From NCBI GenBank assembly GCA_910584975.1, contig CAJUEA010000001.1:248001-312000 (forward strand): a DNA stretch of 64,000 nt, given 5' to 3'. Made by a program: the position numbers and the translations under genes. The notes beneath the pieces are model-generated. The model searched no databases, was not told the origin of the DNA, and saw only the letters and a program-made list of their open reading frames with translations. Positions 23,893 to 32,262 of the stretch are shown here, piece by piece (positions within the stretch are counted from its first letter, which is position 1; every line of letters starts with the position of its first letter). Source of the stretch: an uncultured Christensenella sp. (GTDB lineage Bacteria > Bacillota > Clostridia > Christensenellales > UBA3700).

Positions 23893-24432
23893 TTAATCTT
23901 CGTCGTCATCATAGTCGCCACTATTAACTTTGTTTAAACTATATTTTTTTAATCTCAAATGACGAAGAATTCCGTATCTCATTTTTAAAGCAATTTTGTA
24001 AGTAAGTAGGCCTGTAAGTCCAAACATAACCAATCCACAAATTGCAAGAACAAAAGCACCAACTTTCATACCGGCAGTTGTAAAGATAGGATCCGTCCAA
24101 GCCTTTACAAGATACATTGCACCACTTATTCCACAAAGCACTGCGATAAAAATCATTGCAAGTGTGCAAAGACAAGCCACGGGTGTTGCCACACCCCAGA
24201 AAATAATGTCATTCATTAGTATTTCATTTTTTGATTTAGGGCAGTTATCCACATACAAGTTGTCAATATAATCTTGAATAGGGCCAAGCTCCTCAATAAT
24301 TTCTTCTTCGCTTTTGCCGATTTTTTTCATACGGCGAATTTGATTGTCTGTTTGTCTTAAAGCATCTTCAATATCAAAGTAGTTTTGAGATGTCAACTCT
24401 TTTTCCAGATTTTCCAAATATTTATCTAACAT
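23893..24432 (-). CDS. HAAS-domain membrane protein (DUF1700-like)
   Basis: 179-residue protein. Residues 1-65 match the HAAS signalling domain, a short helical module: KYLENLEKELTSQNYFDIED, then MKKIGKSEEEIIEELGPIQDYI. Three hydrophobic segments follow, roughly 78-103, 114-128 and 130-152, then a basic and acidic cytoplasmic tail (GDYDDDED). HAAS proteins are often paired with PadR regulators and sense envelope state; no PadR gene is next to it here. The start at 24432 is chosen because GGAGGT lies 7 nt upstream; an upstream TTG at 24444 sits inside that site. Confidence 0.7.
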   Translation of the reverse strand: MLDKYLENLEKELTSQNYFDIEDALRQTDNQIRRMKKIGKSEEEIIEELGPIQDYIDNLYVDNCPKSKNEILMNDIIFWGVATPVACLCTLAMIFIAVLCGISGAMYLVKAWTDPIFTTAGMKVGAFVLAICGLVMFGLTGLLTYKIALKMRYGILRHLRLKKYSLNKVNSGDYDDDED

Positions 24433-24489
24433 AAATACCTCCAATAATAAGCCACTTTAAAGCTTTTTTGCAAAATATAATTTGCAAAC

Positions 24490-25620
24490 TTAATCGTTTA
24501 ATTTGTAACAAATGCAGTTGCAGTGTGTTGCAATGCCTTCCTCTCTTCCTACAAAACCAAGTCCTTCAGTTGTTGTAGCAGAAATGCTGATTTTGTCCTT
24601 TGGAATACCAATGACTTGCGCCAAGTTTTCAGCAATAGCAGGAATGATTTTGGCAAGCTTTGGTTTTTCGCACATCAAAACGGCATTAATGTTTTGAACT
24701 TCAAAGCCTTTTTTCCTTATAATTGATAAACATTCTTTTAGCAAAACAATGCTGCTTATTCCTTTGTATTTGTTGTCGCTGTCAGGGAAGTGATAGCCAA
24801 TGTCTCTTTCGTCGCACGCCCCAAAAATTGCATCCATAATTGCGTGGGTAAGCACATCTGCATCGGAGTGCCCCAATAAGCCTTTGTCGTGGTCAATTTT
24901 TATTCCACCAAGAATAAGTTCTCTTCTTTCAACAAGTCGGTGAGTGTCATAGCCCACGCCTATATAGCAGTTTTTGAAAGAAAGCAAATCTTCTTTGTAG
25001 GTAATTTTTTTGTTTGAAGGCGAACCTAAACTGATTGTGCAAGGAGCAATATATTTTGCATAAACTCCTGAATCGTCAGTGAAAGTTTGTCCTTTTTCAA
25101 TCAAATTATATGCCTTTTTAATATCTTCAATTCTAAAAGATTGAGGTGTTTGCAAGTTATAGATTTTTTCTCTTTGCAAGCAGCTGGTTATTTTTCCGTT
25201 TTCCACAACTGCCGTTGTGTCAATGCTAGGATAACCACTTATTCCACTGCCATATTGAAGAGCAGTGTTAATGCTATCCAAAATGATTTGTTCGGTCACA
25301 AATGGTCTTGCCCCATCGTGAATGCAAACAATGTCGCAACCATCTGCAATATCAAGTCCGTTTGCAACGCTTTGACTGCGTGTTTCTCCACCACAACAAA
25401 AAACAATTTTGCTATCAAATTCTTTCAATTCATTATCAAATAATTCTCTCTCTTCTTTTTGAATTGGAAGAATGATTTTGCTTATGCAATCAATATTAAA
25501 AAACTTGCTCACTGTGTTGTAAATTACTGATTTAGTACCGATTTTCGCAAGTAATTTGTTGTAATTGAGCCCTGTGCGACTTCCATTTCCACCACAAGGA
25601 ATGATAACATTTACTTTCAT
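24490..25620 (-). CDS. ispDF: Bifunctional IspD/IspF (MEP pathway)
   Basis: 376-residue fusion of two MEP-pathway enzymes. Residues 1-215 are IspD, which joins CTP and methylerythritol 4-phosphate: NVIIPCGGNGSRTG (nucleotide loop) and IVCIHDGARPFVT. Residues about 218-376 are IspF, which forms the cyclodiphosphate: YIGVGYDTHRL and GHSDADVLTHAIMDA (metal ligands Asp, His, His), then ISATTTEGLGFVGREEGIA. IspD and IspF act at non-adjacent steps and the fusion is known mainly from alpha- and epsilon-Proteobacteria, so it is notable here. It overlaps the upstream amidase gene by 4 nt. Confidence 0.95.
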   Translation of the reverse strand: MKVNVIIPCGGNGSRTGLNYNKLLAKIGTKSVIYNTVSKFFNIDCISKIILPIQKEERELFDNELKEFDSKIVFCCGGETRSQSVANGLDIADGCDIVCIHDGARPFVTEQIILDSINTALQYGSGISGYPSIDTTAVVENGKITSCLQREKIYNLQTPQSFRIEDIKKAYNLIEKGQTFTDDSGVYAKYIAPCTISLGSPSNKKITYKEDLLSFKNCYIGVGYDTHRLVERRELILGGIKIDHDKGLLGHSDADVLTHAIMDAIFGACDERDIGYHFPDSDNKYKGISSIVLLKECLSIIRKKGFEVQNINAVLMCEKPKLAKIIPAIAENLAQVIGIPKDKISISATTTEGLGFVGREEGIATHCNCICYKLND

Positions 25621-26258
25621 TTTTTAACCTTTTTATTTGACTTTTTTTTGTTTTTGTGCTTGCTAAATTCCAAAGGATTATAGCCTTTGTATTTTTCAAT
25701 TCGCTCTGCAATTTCTTCTTCACTAAGCCCAATAGGTATATCTTTCATTTTGCCACGATAAATCATGTGAATATTTTTTACAAATTTGAAATCCTCTGGT
25801 TGCATAATCCAAAAGTGTTTTGGCATTTCAATTTCTGGGCAAGCATAGTCCAAACATTCTGCCACAAATTGTGAGCAAACTCGTTTGTATTTGCGTGGCA
25901 TTTTAATTTTGAACCAACAAGCAAACAGCCCAAGGTTATTAAACTTAAACTCCTTTTTGCTGTTCAAAAAATAATCAATTTTTTCTTTTATTTTTGCATG
26001 CTGTTCTTCAGTAACTTCAGCTGTGTATATTTGACACAAACATTCTTTTGATTTGCCAAATACACCTGTGTCAAATGTTTCTCTTTTCATTTGACCAATC
26101 ACAGGATTGTTGGGATATTTTCTGGTAAAGCTATACATTTGTTCATAATTACCATCAAGTGAAATAGAAGTGTGAGAAAATTCTGTTCCAGTACATTTTC
26201 TTATGCTTCTTGCAAGCACGGTATTAGTTTGTGATAGTAAAATATATATTCTGCGCAT
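25617..26258 (-). CDS. Permuted papain-like (YiiX/NlpC-P60 type) hydrolase
   Basis: 213-residue predicted cysteine amidase or peptidase with the permuted NlpC/P60 order. A candidate catalytic His lies early in TEFSHTSISLD (about residue 29) and the Cys later in KRVCSQFVAECLDYA (about residue 127). There is no signal peptide, so it should act in the cytoplasm. The C-terminus from about 185 is very basic (KHKNKKKSNKKVKK), suggesting nucleic-acid or membrane contact. Its stop overlaps the ispDF start (4 nt), so they form one operon with promoter 26279-26308. Confidence 0.7.
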   Translation of the reverse strand: MRRIYILLSQTNTVLARSIRKCTGTEFSHTSISLDGNYEQMYSFTRKYPNNPVIGQMKRETFDTGVFGKSKECLCQIYTAEVTEEQHAKIKEKIDYFLNSKKEFKFNNLGLFACWFKIKMPRKYKRVCSQFVAECLDYACPEIEMPKHFWIMQPEDFKFVKNIHMIYRGKMKDIPIGLSEEEIAERIEKYKGYNPLEFSKHKNKKKSNKKVKK

Positions 26259-26278
26259 AAATACCTCATAATTAATTT

Positions 26279-26308
26279 ATTATAGCACAAAAATATCCAA
26301 ATAGTCAA
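26279..26308 (-). promoter_or_regulatory. Promoter of the amidase-ispDF operon
   Basis: Minus strand TTGACT (26308-26303), 18 bp, TATAAT (26284-26279). Confidence 0.7.
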
Positions 26309-26364
26309 GTTTTGCCAAAAATTCTATAATATTTATAATAAATTGCATTATTTTAAATTTTCTG

Positions 26365-26393
26365 TTGATTTTTTTTTAATAAAATGATAAAAT
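26365..26393 (+). promoter_or_regulatory. Promoter of the 26476 lipoprotein gene
   Basis: TTGATT (26365-26370), 17 bp, TAAAAT (26388-26393) with TGA before it. Confidence 0.6.
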
Positions 26394-26475
26394 AACTATA
26401 TATTAATAAATTTATCAAATGGAAAAATTTAGCAGTTTTGTTGCCATCATTATGACGGCACAAATATGGAGAGTT

Positions 26476-27441
26476 ATGAAAAAAAAGGTTATTGCAGTTT
26501 TAGTTTTATCTTTGATTTTGATTTTTGCTTTAATTGGTTGTGATGTAAAATTGGAAAAAATACAACTGGCAATGGGAAGTGATACAAAACTTAAAACTTT
26601 AATATTGACAGATATAAAATTTGATGGCACATCAGCAGATGATGTTCGCGAGCGTATTATCACCAGTTTGGTAAATCAAAGGGAGCCTGAATTTATCGCT
26701 ATCAATGGCAATATCGTAAATGCAGAAAACAATGGCGAGGTTATGAAAAAAGCCGTTAAATTTATTGACAGCTTTGGAATACCTTGGGCAACTTCTATTG
26801 GCGAGTTGGATGTTAAAGGCAATACTCCAAAAAAGAAAATTGTAAAAATACTTACAGATAAAAGTTTGAAAAATAGTATGGTGTTGCACGGCGAAAGCTA
26901 TGAATACAATTATATTTTGGAAGTGGTGGATACAAAATCAAGCATTAAACATTTGTTTTATTTTATTGATACTTCAGAAAGATGCAGCGACGAACTTGTT
27001 GAATGGTACACAAATACAATAAAAAACATCAGCTTTAAAAATGTTGACAAAAAAGGCAATATGTTAAAAAGTGAAGTGTTTATTAATAAGCCATTGCCTG
27101 TTTACACAGAAAACACAGATGCAATCAATAGCAATGGTTACGAGGTAAGTGTTTGGGAAAATAGTGCAATTTTTGAAAATGCAATTTTAAATTCAAACAG
27201 CACAAAAGCAGTTTATGCAGGAACAGATAATCTTGCAAACGGTGCATATCACAGAAAAAAAGAAATTTTGTTTGCATATGTAATTTCAATGGCTTTTGAC
27301 AGTTCAATGAAAGGTACAGATTACGATATGCAAAAAAGAAAAGTTGGTGGTTCATATTATGACTTTACCGATTCATCAAGTTTGGATAGTTTGAGTTCAA
27401 TAAGAAAGTTGCCTGATGATTTCAAGGAGTCTGTTTCATAA
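26476..27441 (+). CDS. Lipoprotein resembling an inactive calcineurin-like phosphoesterase
   Basis: 321-residue predicted lipoprotein. The signal peptide (KKKVIAVLVLSLILIFALIGC) ends in lipobox LIGC with Cys at about residue 22. The order of strands recalls SIA1-type metallophosphatases, but each metal motif is changed: TDIKFDG in place of the D-x-H loop, AINGNIVNA in place of G-D, and ATSIGELDVKG in place of G-N-H-D. It is thus probably a surface-anchored binding protein. A second half (200-321) has FAYVISMAFDSSMKGTDYD. Start 26476 is chosen because it gives a normal signal peptide and GGAGAG lies upstream; the longer frame to 26419 adds an odd N-terminus. Confidence 0.6.
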   Translation: MKKKVIAVLVLSLILIFALIGCDVKLEKIQLAMGSDTKLKTLILTDIKFDGTSADDVRERIITSLVNQREPEFIAINGNIVNAENNGEVMKKAVKFIDSFGIPWATSIGELDVKGNTPKKKIVKILTDKSLKNSMVLHGESYEYNYILEVVDTKSSIKHLFYFIDTSERCSDELVEWYTNTIKNISFKNVDKKGNMLKSEVFINKPLPVYTENTDAINSNGYEVSVWENSAIFENAILNSNSTKAVYAGTDNLANGAYHRKKEILFAYVISMAFDSSMKGTDYDMQKRKVGGSYYDFTDSSSLDSLSSIRKLPDDFKESVS

Positions 27442-27486
27442 TATTTTTAGCATTAACCCCGATTTTTGAGGGGAATTTGAAAAAAC

Positions 27487-27518
27487 AAAACACTTTTGCG
27501 AAATTGCAAAAGTGTTTT
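27487..27518. terminator. Bidirectional terminator between convergent genes
   Basis: AAAACACTTTTGC / GCAAAAGTGTTTT, 13-bp perfect stem with a 6-nt loop and T/A flanks. Confidence 0.9.
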
Positions 27519-27579
27519 TATCATTTTGTTGTGTTATTGTAAAGTTTTAACAAAAAGCTTTTTCGCGTTTGTTGAAAAA

Positions 27580-28806
27580 TCAAATTTCGCCGGTTACAAC
27601 ATTGTCTTCATTATCAATGGTGTTGTCTGCAATGTCCATTTTAATTTCGTTTGCAGCATTTGCCACGGCTTTTTGTTCAGCAGCATTGTTTTCATCCATT
27701 GCAGTTTGCAACATTTGTTCAAATTTTTGAATGCTGGTTGCAATGTGATAATTTTTTACATATTCAGCATATTGCTTTGAATATTCGGCCTTTTCTTCAG
27801 GGTGCTCAATCCAGTAGTCAATTTTGTTTGCTAGGTCAGTGCTGTTGCCATTTTCAAATAGACTTTTTTCTGTAAGTGCAAATTGTTTTGTTGCTGAAAC
27901 AGGGCTGTTTGAAATGATAGGCACAAGTCCACAAGCCATAGCCTCCAAACAAGAAATTGCCTCAATTTCCACTTCAGCAGCGTGAACATACAAATCACTA
28001 TATTGCAAAACTTTGATTAAATCCTGAGTGCAGTATTTGTCAAAAATTGGTTGAATAGGCAATTTTTTTGCAAGTTTTTTGTAATAATTTGTTCTTGGAC
28101 CTCTGCCAGCAAAAATCAGTTGAATTTTATCTTTATATTTGCTTTTTGCAACGGCTTTAATCAAAATGTCTTGTTTTTTCTCTATGCTAAGTCTGCCAAC
28201 CATAGTGATTATAATTTTGTCTTTGCATTCACTTGGTTTTTCATTTTGAATTGGAGTGAAACAATCATTTATTCCGTTGCTGATAACATGCAATTGATTT
28301 GTGTATTTGTGTGCCTTCAATTCGTCTGCAATAAATTGACTTGGGCAGTGGATATGTTTAACATTTTTATAAAACATATTTCTAAACATCCAATATATGA
28401 AATTTATTGCGAATTTTGATTTGCCAATGCCTATATTATAAGTCACATTTTCGGCTTGAACATGGAATGCAGCAGTGTAAGGCTTGTGCAATTTTTTTGC
28501 AATTTTCACACCTGTTTGGGACAACTTCCAAGGCATTAAAAAATGCACAACATCGCACCAACTGATTGCCTCTTGCAAAACATCCAATTTAGGTTTTGCA
28601 AAAAGTTGATCCTGTGCGTGTGCATACCAAGTTGCAATCAAAACATGCCTTTCTGGAACGATATATAAATTTTCGTCAGGTTCGCCAGTTGTAACAATGC
28701 GAACCTCATGACCAACTTTTCTCAAAGAATCAGCAAAACGAACGGTAGAAATTGAAATACCGTTGTTATGAGATTTATATTGGTCAATTACAAATAATAT
28801 TTTCAT
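27580..28806 (-). CDS. GT4-family glycosyltransferase
   Basis: 408-residue retaining glycosyltransferase of the GT4 (GT-B) type. The N-lobe starts MKILFVIDQYKSHNNGIS with a glycine-rich acceptor loop, and the donor lobe begins KIIITMVGRLSIEKKQDILIKA. The nucleotide-sugar motif is DLYVHAAEVEIEAISCLEAMACGLVPI. Members include mannosyl- and glucosyltransferases of cell-wall glycans and the diglucosyl-diacylglycerol synthases. The acidic C-terminal tail of about 35 residues is not part of the fold. Start 28806 is chosen because TGGAGAA lies upstream; a TTG start further up would sit in that site. The acceptor is unknown. Confidence 0.85.
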   Translation of the reverse strand: MKILFVIDQYKSHNNGISISTVRFADSLRKVGHEVRIVTTGEPDENLYIVPERHVLIATWYAHAQDQLFAKPKLDVLQEAISWCDVVHFLMPWKLSQTGVKIAKKLHKPYTAAFHVQAENVTYNIGIGKSKFAINFIYWMFRNMFYKNVKHIHCPSQFIADELKAHKYTNQLHVISNGINDCFTPIQNEKPSECKDKIIITMVGRLSIEKKQDILIKAVAKSKYKDKIQLIFAGRGPRTNYYKKLAKKLPIQPIFDKYCTQDLIKVLQYSDLYVHAAEVEIEAISCLEAMACGLVPIISNSPVSATKQFALTEKSLFENGNSTDLANKIDYWIEHPEEKAEYSKQYAEYVKNYHIATSIQKFEQMLQTAMDENNAAEQKAVANAANEIKMDIADNTIDNEDNVVTGEI

Positions 28807-29411
28807 GAGTTCTCCAAGCAAGAATATATCAATTTAAAAGCCCGTTTTCAAGATAAAACAAAGCATTTTAAAGTTGTTCTTTTGTATGCAATTGCAAAAA
28901 ATATATTGCCTGTTTTGCAAATTATTTAAGAAAATAAAATTCTATGCTATTGTTGTTTGCTAAAATAATAATATCATAGTAAATTAATAAAGTCAACAAT
29001 AAAGTGAATAAATTTACATTAGATGAACTTAATAGACATTTTGATATAAAATGTTTCATTTTCAACTTATTTCAGTGCGTGTTAAAAAAAACAAGCTTTC
29101 TTAATTATATTGAAAACTAAAATAATATGTTAGTGCAAATTTATATTAGGTCTAAAAAATAAACAAAAAAATAATTTTTTTGCAATTTTTTATAGCTTAT
29201 AAAAATTTTTGACAAATTTAAATATTTTATAACATATTATTGTTATTGCAAGAAAGGTTGTATTGAATTTTTGCTAAAAAAGCTTGCAATATGAGAAATC
29301 ATACTTGCATATAGCGTTTTGAGGTAAAGTTTAGTGCGCAAAACATAATTTTTTATGCAGTTTAGCAATAAATAGTTTTCAAGGTGGATTTGCAGTCAGC
29401 CTTAATATCTC
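28807..29411. other. Noncoding AT-rich divergent spacer
   Basis: About 600 bp with no supported gene, between the GT4 gene (minus) and nagB (plus). It holds the minus promoter at 28968-28996 and otherwise long A/T tracts. I see no tRNA or riboswitch. Confidence 0.5.
28968..28996 (-). promoter_or_regulatory. Promoter of the GT4 glycosyltransferase
   Basis: Minus strand TTGACT (28996-28991), 17 bp, TATTAT (28973-28968). Confidence 0.65.
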
Positions 29412-29440
29412 TTGACAACATTATAATAATGTTATATACT
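29412..29440 (+). promoter_or_regulatory. nagB promoter
   Basis: TTGACA (29412-29417), 17 bp, TATACT (29435-29440). The spacer is almost entirely a palindrome (see next entry). The 5' leader to the nagB ATG is about 130 nt. Confidence 0.8.
29417..29433. promoter_or_regulatory. Palindromic operator inside the nagB promoter spacer
   Basis: AACATTAT-A-ATAATGTT, a perfect 17-bp palindrome filling the space between -35 and -10. A dimeric repressor bound here would block RNA polymerase. A GlcN6P-responsive GntR-type regulator would be the usual candidate, but none is in the window. Confidence 0.7.
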
Positions 29441-29579
29441 AGAAATATTAACTATTAAATAAGTTTGTGTAAATTTGATTGTAAAATGGAAGTTTGTCAA
29501 GTTTATGGGTTTGGTTTTAATTTCAGTTGCTGCAATATATTGTTGCAATTTTAGATAAAAAATAATTTAGAGGTGAAAT

Positions 29580-30305
29580 ATGAAAGTTATCGTTACAAAA
29601 AACACTGATGAGCTAGCTGCTGAAGCTTTAAAGGTTATGTTGGATGTTGTGCAAAACAATCCAAATGCGGTTATAGGTCTTGCAACCGGTTCAAGTCCAG
29701 TTGGGCTTTACAAAAAGATGATTGAGGATCACAAAACAAATGGCACAACATATGCAAATATAAAATCTGTAAATCTTGACGAGTATGTTGGTTTGGGCAT
29801 TGAGTCTGACCAAAGCTATGTTTATTTTATGAATGACAATTTGTTCAAAGGCATTGATATCAAAGCCGAAAACACAAATTTGCCAAATGGAAAGGCAAAG
29901 GATATGAAAGAAGAGTGTGCAAGATACACAGCACTTTTGAACAGTATGCCACAAGATATTCAGTTGCTTGGCATTGGCGCAAATGGACACATTGGATTTA
30001 ATGAGCCAAACACTCCATTTGACAGCACAACTCACATTGTAGAGCTTGAGGAAGGCACAAGACGCGACAACGCAAGATTTTTTGCAAGCTTAGATGAGGT
30101 TCCAACTCACGCAATCACAATGGGTATTGCAAACATTATGAATGCAAAAAAGATTTTGGTTGTTGCAAATGGCGCAAACAAAGCAAAAGCTGTTTATCAA
30201 ATGATTAAAGGCGAGGTAAGCGAAAGCTGCCCTGCAAGCATTTTGCAAAAACACAATGATGTTGTGGTTGTTGTTGACGAGGCAGCTTATTCACTTTGCA
30301 AATAA
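29580..30305 (+). CDS. nagB: Glucosamine-6-phosphate deaminase
   Basis: 241-residue enzyme converting glucosamine 6-phosphate to fructose 6-phosphate and ammonia. Motifs in order: VIGLATGSSPVGLYKKM (phosphate loop), VNLDEYVGL (catalytic Asp), LLGIGANGHIGFNEP, and TMGIANIMNAKKI near the C-terminus. The length matches the short NagB of Firmicutes, lacking the allosteric C-terminal extension of E. coli NagB (266 residues). Its partner nagA is at 44837-46000, not adjacent. RBS GAGGTG is present. It is followed 12 nt later by a membrane protein gene. Confidence 0.95.
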   Translation: MKVIVTKNTDELAAEALKVMLDVVQNNPNAVIGLATGSSPVGLYKKMIEDHKTNGTTYANIKSVNLDEYVGLGIESDQSYVYFMNDNLFKGIDIKAENTNLPNGKAKDMKEECARYTALLNSMPQDIQLLGIGANGHIGFNEPNTPFDSTTHIVELEEGTRRDNARFFASLDEVPTHAITMGIANIMNAKKILVVANGANKAKAVYQMIKGEVSESCPASILQKHNDVVVVVDEAAYSLCK

Positions 30306-30317
30306 CAGAGGCCTTTT

Positions 30318-31145
30318 ATGCAAAAGATATATGTTGACAGAAAAATTGAAAAGTCAAGGATAATAATATATTGTCTTGAAGGTTCACTTGCAATTTTTGG
30401 GGTGGTGATGTTTGCGTTGGCACTTGCAAAAATAGGCTTTGAGCATTTGCCAATGGGCAGTCGCATAAGTGGTTCGCTTATGGCAATCTTGCTTGCATTT
30501 GCTTTTATGCTTGTGGAGTTGATTTTCAGATATCGTTTTCCTATTATGTTGCATATCATTTATTTTGCATATGTCTTTGCATCAGTAATTGTTGGCAGTT
30601 GCTTTGGCGTTTTCAGAATGGATGTGCCTATTATGGGCGATATGATTGGGTGGTATGACAAAGTCACTCACGCTGTTCTTGGCTATATCTTGTGCGTAAT
30701 TGCAGTTTATTTGGGTCAAAAAGCCAAAGTTTGGGGCAAAACAAAATCAGGTGATGTGCTTTTGATTATTGCAATCAGTATGGCATATGCATCTTTGTGG
30801 GAAATGTTTGAGTTTACTGTTGACCATGTTATCCCGGGACAATCAATGCAACGCAACAGCTTGATTGACACAATGCTTGATATCACTTGTCACTTTGCAC
30901 TTACAATGGTGTTTGTTGTGCAGTATCTTGTTGAAAAGTGTTGCAAAATCAATCTTGGCATTGCGTTTATTGAAAAAAATCTTCAAAGTGGTGGAAGCGT
31001 TCCAAAGAAAAATCAAAAAATGGAAATTGCACAAAATGCTGCAAGCAGTGACATTCAAAATGAAGATGTAAGTGCACAAACAAATGTTGTTGCAGAAAGT
31101 TGTGCAGAGAATTGTCAAAATGACGAGCAGGCACTTGAGGACTAA
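30318..31145 (+). CDS. DUF2238-like multi-pass membrane protein
   Basis: 275-residue integral membrane protein with about six hydrophobic helices in residues 15-215. Conserved polar motifs within them are YDKVTHAVLGY, SLWEMFEFTVDHVIPG and IDTMLDITCHF. Such D, H and E residues near helix ends suggest a metal site or catalysis in the membrane. I recall this pattern from DUF2238/YjdF-type proteins, whose function is unknown. A soluble tail of about 55 residues (from SGGSVPKKNQ) is acidic. It follows nagB by 12 nt, so it is cotranscribed. Confidence 0.6.
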   Translation: MQKIYVDRKIEKSRIIIYCLEGSLAIFGVVMFALALAKIGFEHLPMGSRISGSLMAILLAFAFMLVELIFRYRFPIMLHIIYFAYVFASVIVGSCFGVFRMDVPIMGDMIGWYDKVTHAVLGYILCVIAVYLGQKAKVWGKTKSGDVLLIIAISMAYASLWEMFEFTVDHVIPGQSMQRNSLIDTMLDITCHFALTMVFVVQYLVEKCCKINLGIAFIEKNLQSGGSVPKKNQKMEIAQNAASSDIQNEDVSAQTNVVAESCAENCQNDEQALED

Positions 31146-31207
31146 AAGTCCAAAATGCAAAAGATTGTAAAAATATGTTTAAATTTCCTTTGTGAAATTG
31201 AGGTTAT

Positions 31208-31861
31208 ATGTCTAGGTTAAATGTAGTTAATGGTATGGCAATGTTGTCATATATCAATCAAAACAATATCGATTTGGGTGGCGAGGTTGTGCCTTTCAAC
31301 GAGGGAATGTGCGACGGCGAAACCATTGAGGATATTTTTAGTGGCGAATTTGAGCTTGAGCGTTGTGTTGCTCACGGCGTTGGGGTGGAGGAATATGAGG
31401 ATATTGTCATAAATCCACTTGCACCACTTTTCAGTTTTGAATATGACGAGTTACATTTGTTTTTTGACGAAGATATGTTTTGTCAAATCAATTTGATAAC
31501 TTTGCTTGCATATCTTGACAGCAATGCTTACGACGGCAAAATTGCCTTGCATTTGATTGATTATGACTTTCAAGAAATCAAATGCGTGGAAATCAAACCA
31601 CAAGGCTTTTTTGATGTTTACAAATGCGTGCTTATTGACAAAAAAATTCCTGAAACAATTTTGCCTGACATTATGATGGATGCAGTGATAAATTACTTAG
31701 AGTATTCAAAAGAGGACAATGAGCTCACCCAATTTGTAAAAGAAAACATTGACCTTCAAGAAAATGAATTGCTGGACGAAATGTTCAATCGTTTCAAACA
31801 CTTGGGCTTGGGCGACACCCAACTGCAAAAAATAATCGACAAATCAAAATTTAGTTTTTAA
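31208..31861 (+). CDS. DUF1835-like protein
   Basis: 217-residue cytoplasmic protein. LNVVNGMAMLSYINQNNIDLGG and VPFNEGMCDG are like the start of DUF1835 domains, and HLFFDEDMFCQINLITLLAYL matches their FGxDLFDQ-type segment. The family includes proteins found near sigma and anti-sigma genes, with no clear role. The C-terminus is helical and acidic. GAGGTT precedes the ATG; it lies 62 nt after the membrane protein and ends the nagB transcript at the terminator 31916-31947. Confidence 0.6.
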   Translation: MSRLNVVNGMAMLSYINQNNIDLGGEVVPFNEGMCDGETIEDIFSGEFELERCVAHGVGVEEYEDIVINPLAPLFSFEYDELHLFFDEDMFCQINLITLLAYLDSNAYDGKIALHLIDYDFQEIKCVEIKPQGFFDVYKCVLIDKKIPETILPDIMMDAVINYLEYSKEDNELTQFVKENIDLQENELLDEMFNRFKHLGLGDTQLQKIIDKSKFSF

Positions 31862-32262
31862 TATCAAAAATAATGCTTTTATGTTTTTGACAATCCTAAA
31901 ATTTAATACACCAACAAAAACACTGAGCTTTATAACTTAGTGTTTTTAAATGCAATTTTTACAAAACAAAAAAAGTGCCAAAAAATGGCATTTTTCAGAA
32001 TGAAACTGGCTGAAATATGTCAAAAAAACACTTTTTTAAACAAATTTAATAATTTTTGAGTAAAAATCGCGATTTTTAGACTATATATATTAGAAGGCAA
32101 AAAAACTTGTCCTGTTGAGTTGTTTGTTTTTTAATTTTTATAGCAATGCAAAAATCGTGATTTAAAAATTCTTTTTTTGCTCTGCCAAAAATTGGAAATC
32201 AAACTTGCTTGCAAGGATAAGTCAGCAAAGTAATTTAGATAAATTGAATAAGGAGATTACAA
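31862..32262. other. Intergenic region with a terminator and an AAAAATCG palindrome
   Basis: It holds the terminator at 31916-31947, the 18-bp palindrome TAAAAATCGCGATTTTTA (32061-32078) and a degenerate copy AAAAATCGTGATTT (32147-32160). No gene is seen. Confidence 0.6.
31916..31947 (+). terminator. Terminator after the nagB transcript
   Basis: AAAAACACTGAG / CTTAGTGTTTTT, 12-bp stem with one G-U and an 8-nt loop. Confidence 0.85.

Noticed and set aside
26419..26475. Extended N-terminus of the lipoprotein
   Set aside because: It would place 19 residues before the signal peptide; the ATG at 26476 has GGAGAG and gives a normal lipoprotein signal.
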